Source: Peptococcaceae bacterium UBA3933
GTDB lineage: Bacteria > Bacillota > Peptococcia > Peptococcales > BICA1-8
Length of the DNA: 6,807 bases
Assembly: GCA_002385805.1 (NCBI GenBank)
Contig: DGEF01000031.1
Span: 1 to 6,807 of the forward strand
Direction: 5' to 3'
In this document: one piece after another, positions 6,536 through 6,807 of the stretch
How the letters are laid out: every line of letters starts with the position of its first letter
How positions within the stretch are numbered: position 1 is the stretch's first letter
Notes under the pieces: model-generated
Seen by the model: the letters and a program-made list of their open reading frames with translations, nothing else
Databases searched by the model: none
What the model was told of the DNA's origin: nothing
Made by a program: the position numbers and the translations under genes

Positions 6536-6553
6536 CGGCTTCCATTTTGTCAA
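6524..6553 (-). promoter_or_regulatory. Probable promoter of the IclR-family gene
   Basis: The minus strand has a perfect -35 TTGACA at 6548-6553. Two overlapping -10 options follow: TATATT (6526-6531, spacing 16) or TATTAT (6524-6529, spacing 18). It lies about 85 bases before the IclR start codon and just past the stop of the upstream gene. Confidence 0.65.
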
Positions 6554-6564
6554 CAATAATTGTT
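6552..6564. promoter_or_regulatory. Palindrome AACAATAATTGTT at the IclR-gene -35
   Basis: Odd perfect palindrome (6 + 1 + 6) overlapping the first two bases of the -35 on the minus strand and extending upstream. Size and position fit an IclR-type autoregulatory operator; the AATAATT core recurs at the por promoter. Binding is inferred, not shown. Confidence 0.4.
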
Positions 6565-6570
6565 AAATAT

Positions 6571-6807
6571 TTAAAGTATACGGGAAAACCCCCAACCATT
6601 CCATTTCCATAATGTCATTTTTCTAAGCTTAAAATCCGTGTAGCTCCCTTCTACAACCAAGAGCTCCATTTCTCCATCACCGTCAAAATCTACCAGAGTC
6701 CCGGAATAATTAGGTCGATCCAAGTTAGATGACTGCCAAACAGGTTTAATTTTTCCCTCTTTGAGTTTATAAATATAAAGATGGTTTTTAACACTGTTAT
6801 CCTCTTC
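6571..6807 (-). CDS. C-terminal end of an FG-GAP/VCBS-type repeat protein (partial)
   Basis: Partial gene: 78 codons and a TAA at 6571-6573, open to the right edge, so the start and most of the protein are outside. Residues 39-50 read VDFDGDGEMELL, the DxDGDGxxE calcium-loop pattern of FG-GAP/VCBS beta-propeller blades. It is preceded by HLYIYKLKEGKIKPVWQSSNLD and ends LWKWNGWGFSRIL, strand-rich with many Trp, Tyr and Phe, as in blades of such propellers. Proteins of this type are usually exported or surface-bound, but no signal peptide can be seen here because the N-terminus is missing. No terminator is visible between it and the IclR promoter, so some readthrough is possible. No functional link to the operon is evident. 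Confidence 0.75.
   Translation of the reverse strand, partial: EEDNSVKNHLYIYKLKEGKIKPVWQSSNLDRPNYSGTLVDFDGDGEMELLVVEGSYTDFKLRKMTLWKWNGWGFSRIL

Overview
The window looks like part of a moderately AT-rich, anaerobic, low-GC Gram-positive (Clostridia-type) chromosome. Evidence for this is the strong Shine-Dalgarno sites (AGGAGGG, GGGGAGG, AAAGGAG), GTG/TTG start options, AT-rich sigma-A-like promoters, an intrinsic terminator, and oxygen-sensitive iron-sulfur enzymes with clostridial relatives. The genus cannot be fixed from the sequence alone. Every gene lies on the minus strand, so transcription runs from right to left.

Right edge (6571-6807): the last 78 codons of a gene whose start lies outside the window. 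Its product has a DxDGDGxxE calcium-loop signature of the FG-GAP/VCBS type. It is followed by a 131-bp gap holding a strong promoter with two palindromes. This drives an IclR-family transcription factor gene (5648-6439), which ends at a perfect 14-bp stem terminator with a T7 tract.

Left of that lies a 189-bp intergenic region with a good minus-strand promoter (TTGCAA-17-TAAAAT), and then a tightly packed operon of at least six genes. Its order is porG (gamma), porD (delta, 2x[4Fe-4S]), porA (alpha), porB (beta, TPP), an abfD-like 4-hydroxybutyryl-CoA dehydratase/vinylacetyl-CoA isomerase, and a thiolase cut by the left edge. Junctions are 3 bp, a short overlap, 0 bp, about 1 bp and 12 bp, so co-transcription and coupled translation are very likely.

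Together the genes describe anaerobic CoA-thioester metabolism. The four Por subunits interconvert a 2-oxoacid (most likely pyruvate) and an acyl-CoA, using ferredoxin. The AbfD-like flavin/[4Fe-4S] enzyme converts 4-hydroxybutyryl-CoA to crotonyl-CoA. The thiolase cleaves (or forms) acetoacetyl-CoA. The steps between crotonyl-CoA and acetoacetyl-CoA, and those that make 4-hydroxybutyryl-CoA, are not in the window and may lie beyond the left edge. The IclR protein is the obvious candidate local regulator. The combination of a complete Por with a 4-hydroxybutyryl-CoA dehydratase and thiolase in one operon is the most notable feature. No mobile elements, CRISPR arrays, tRNA or rRNA were seen, and no gene-free stretch exceeds 300 bases.
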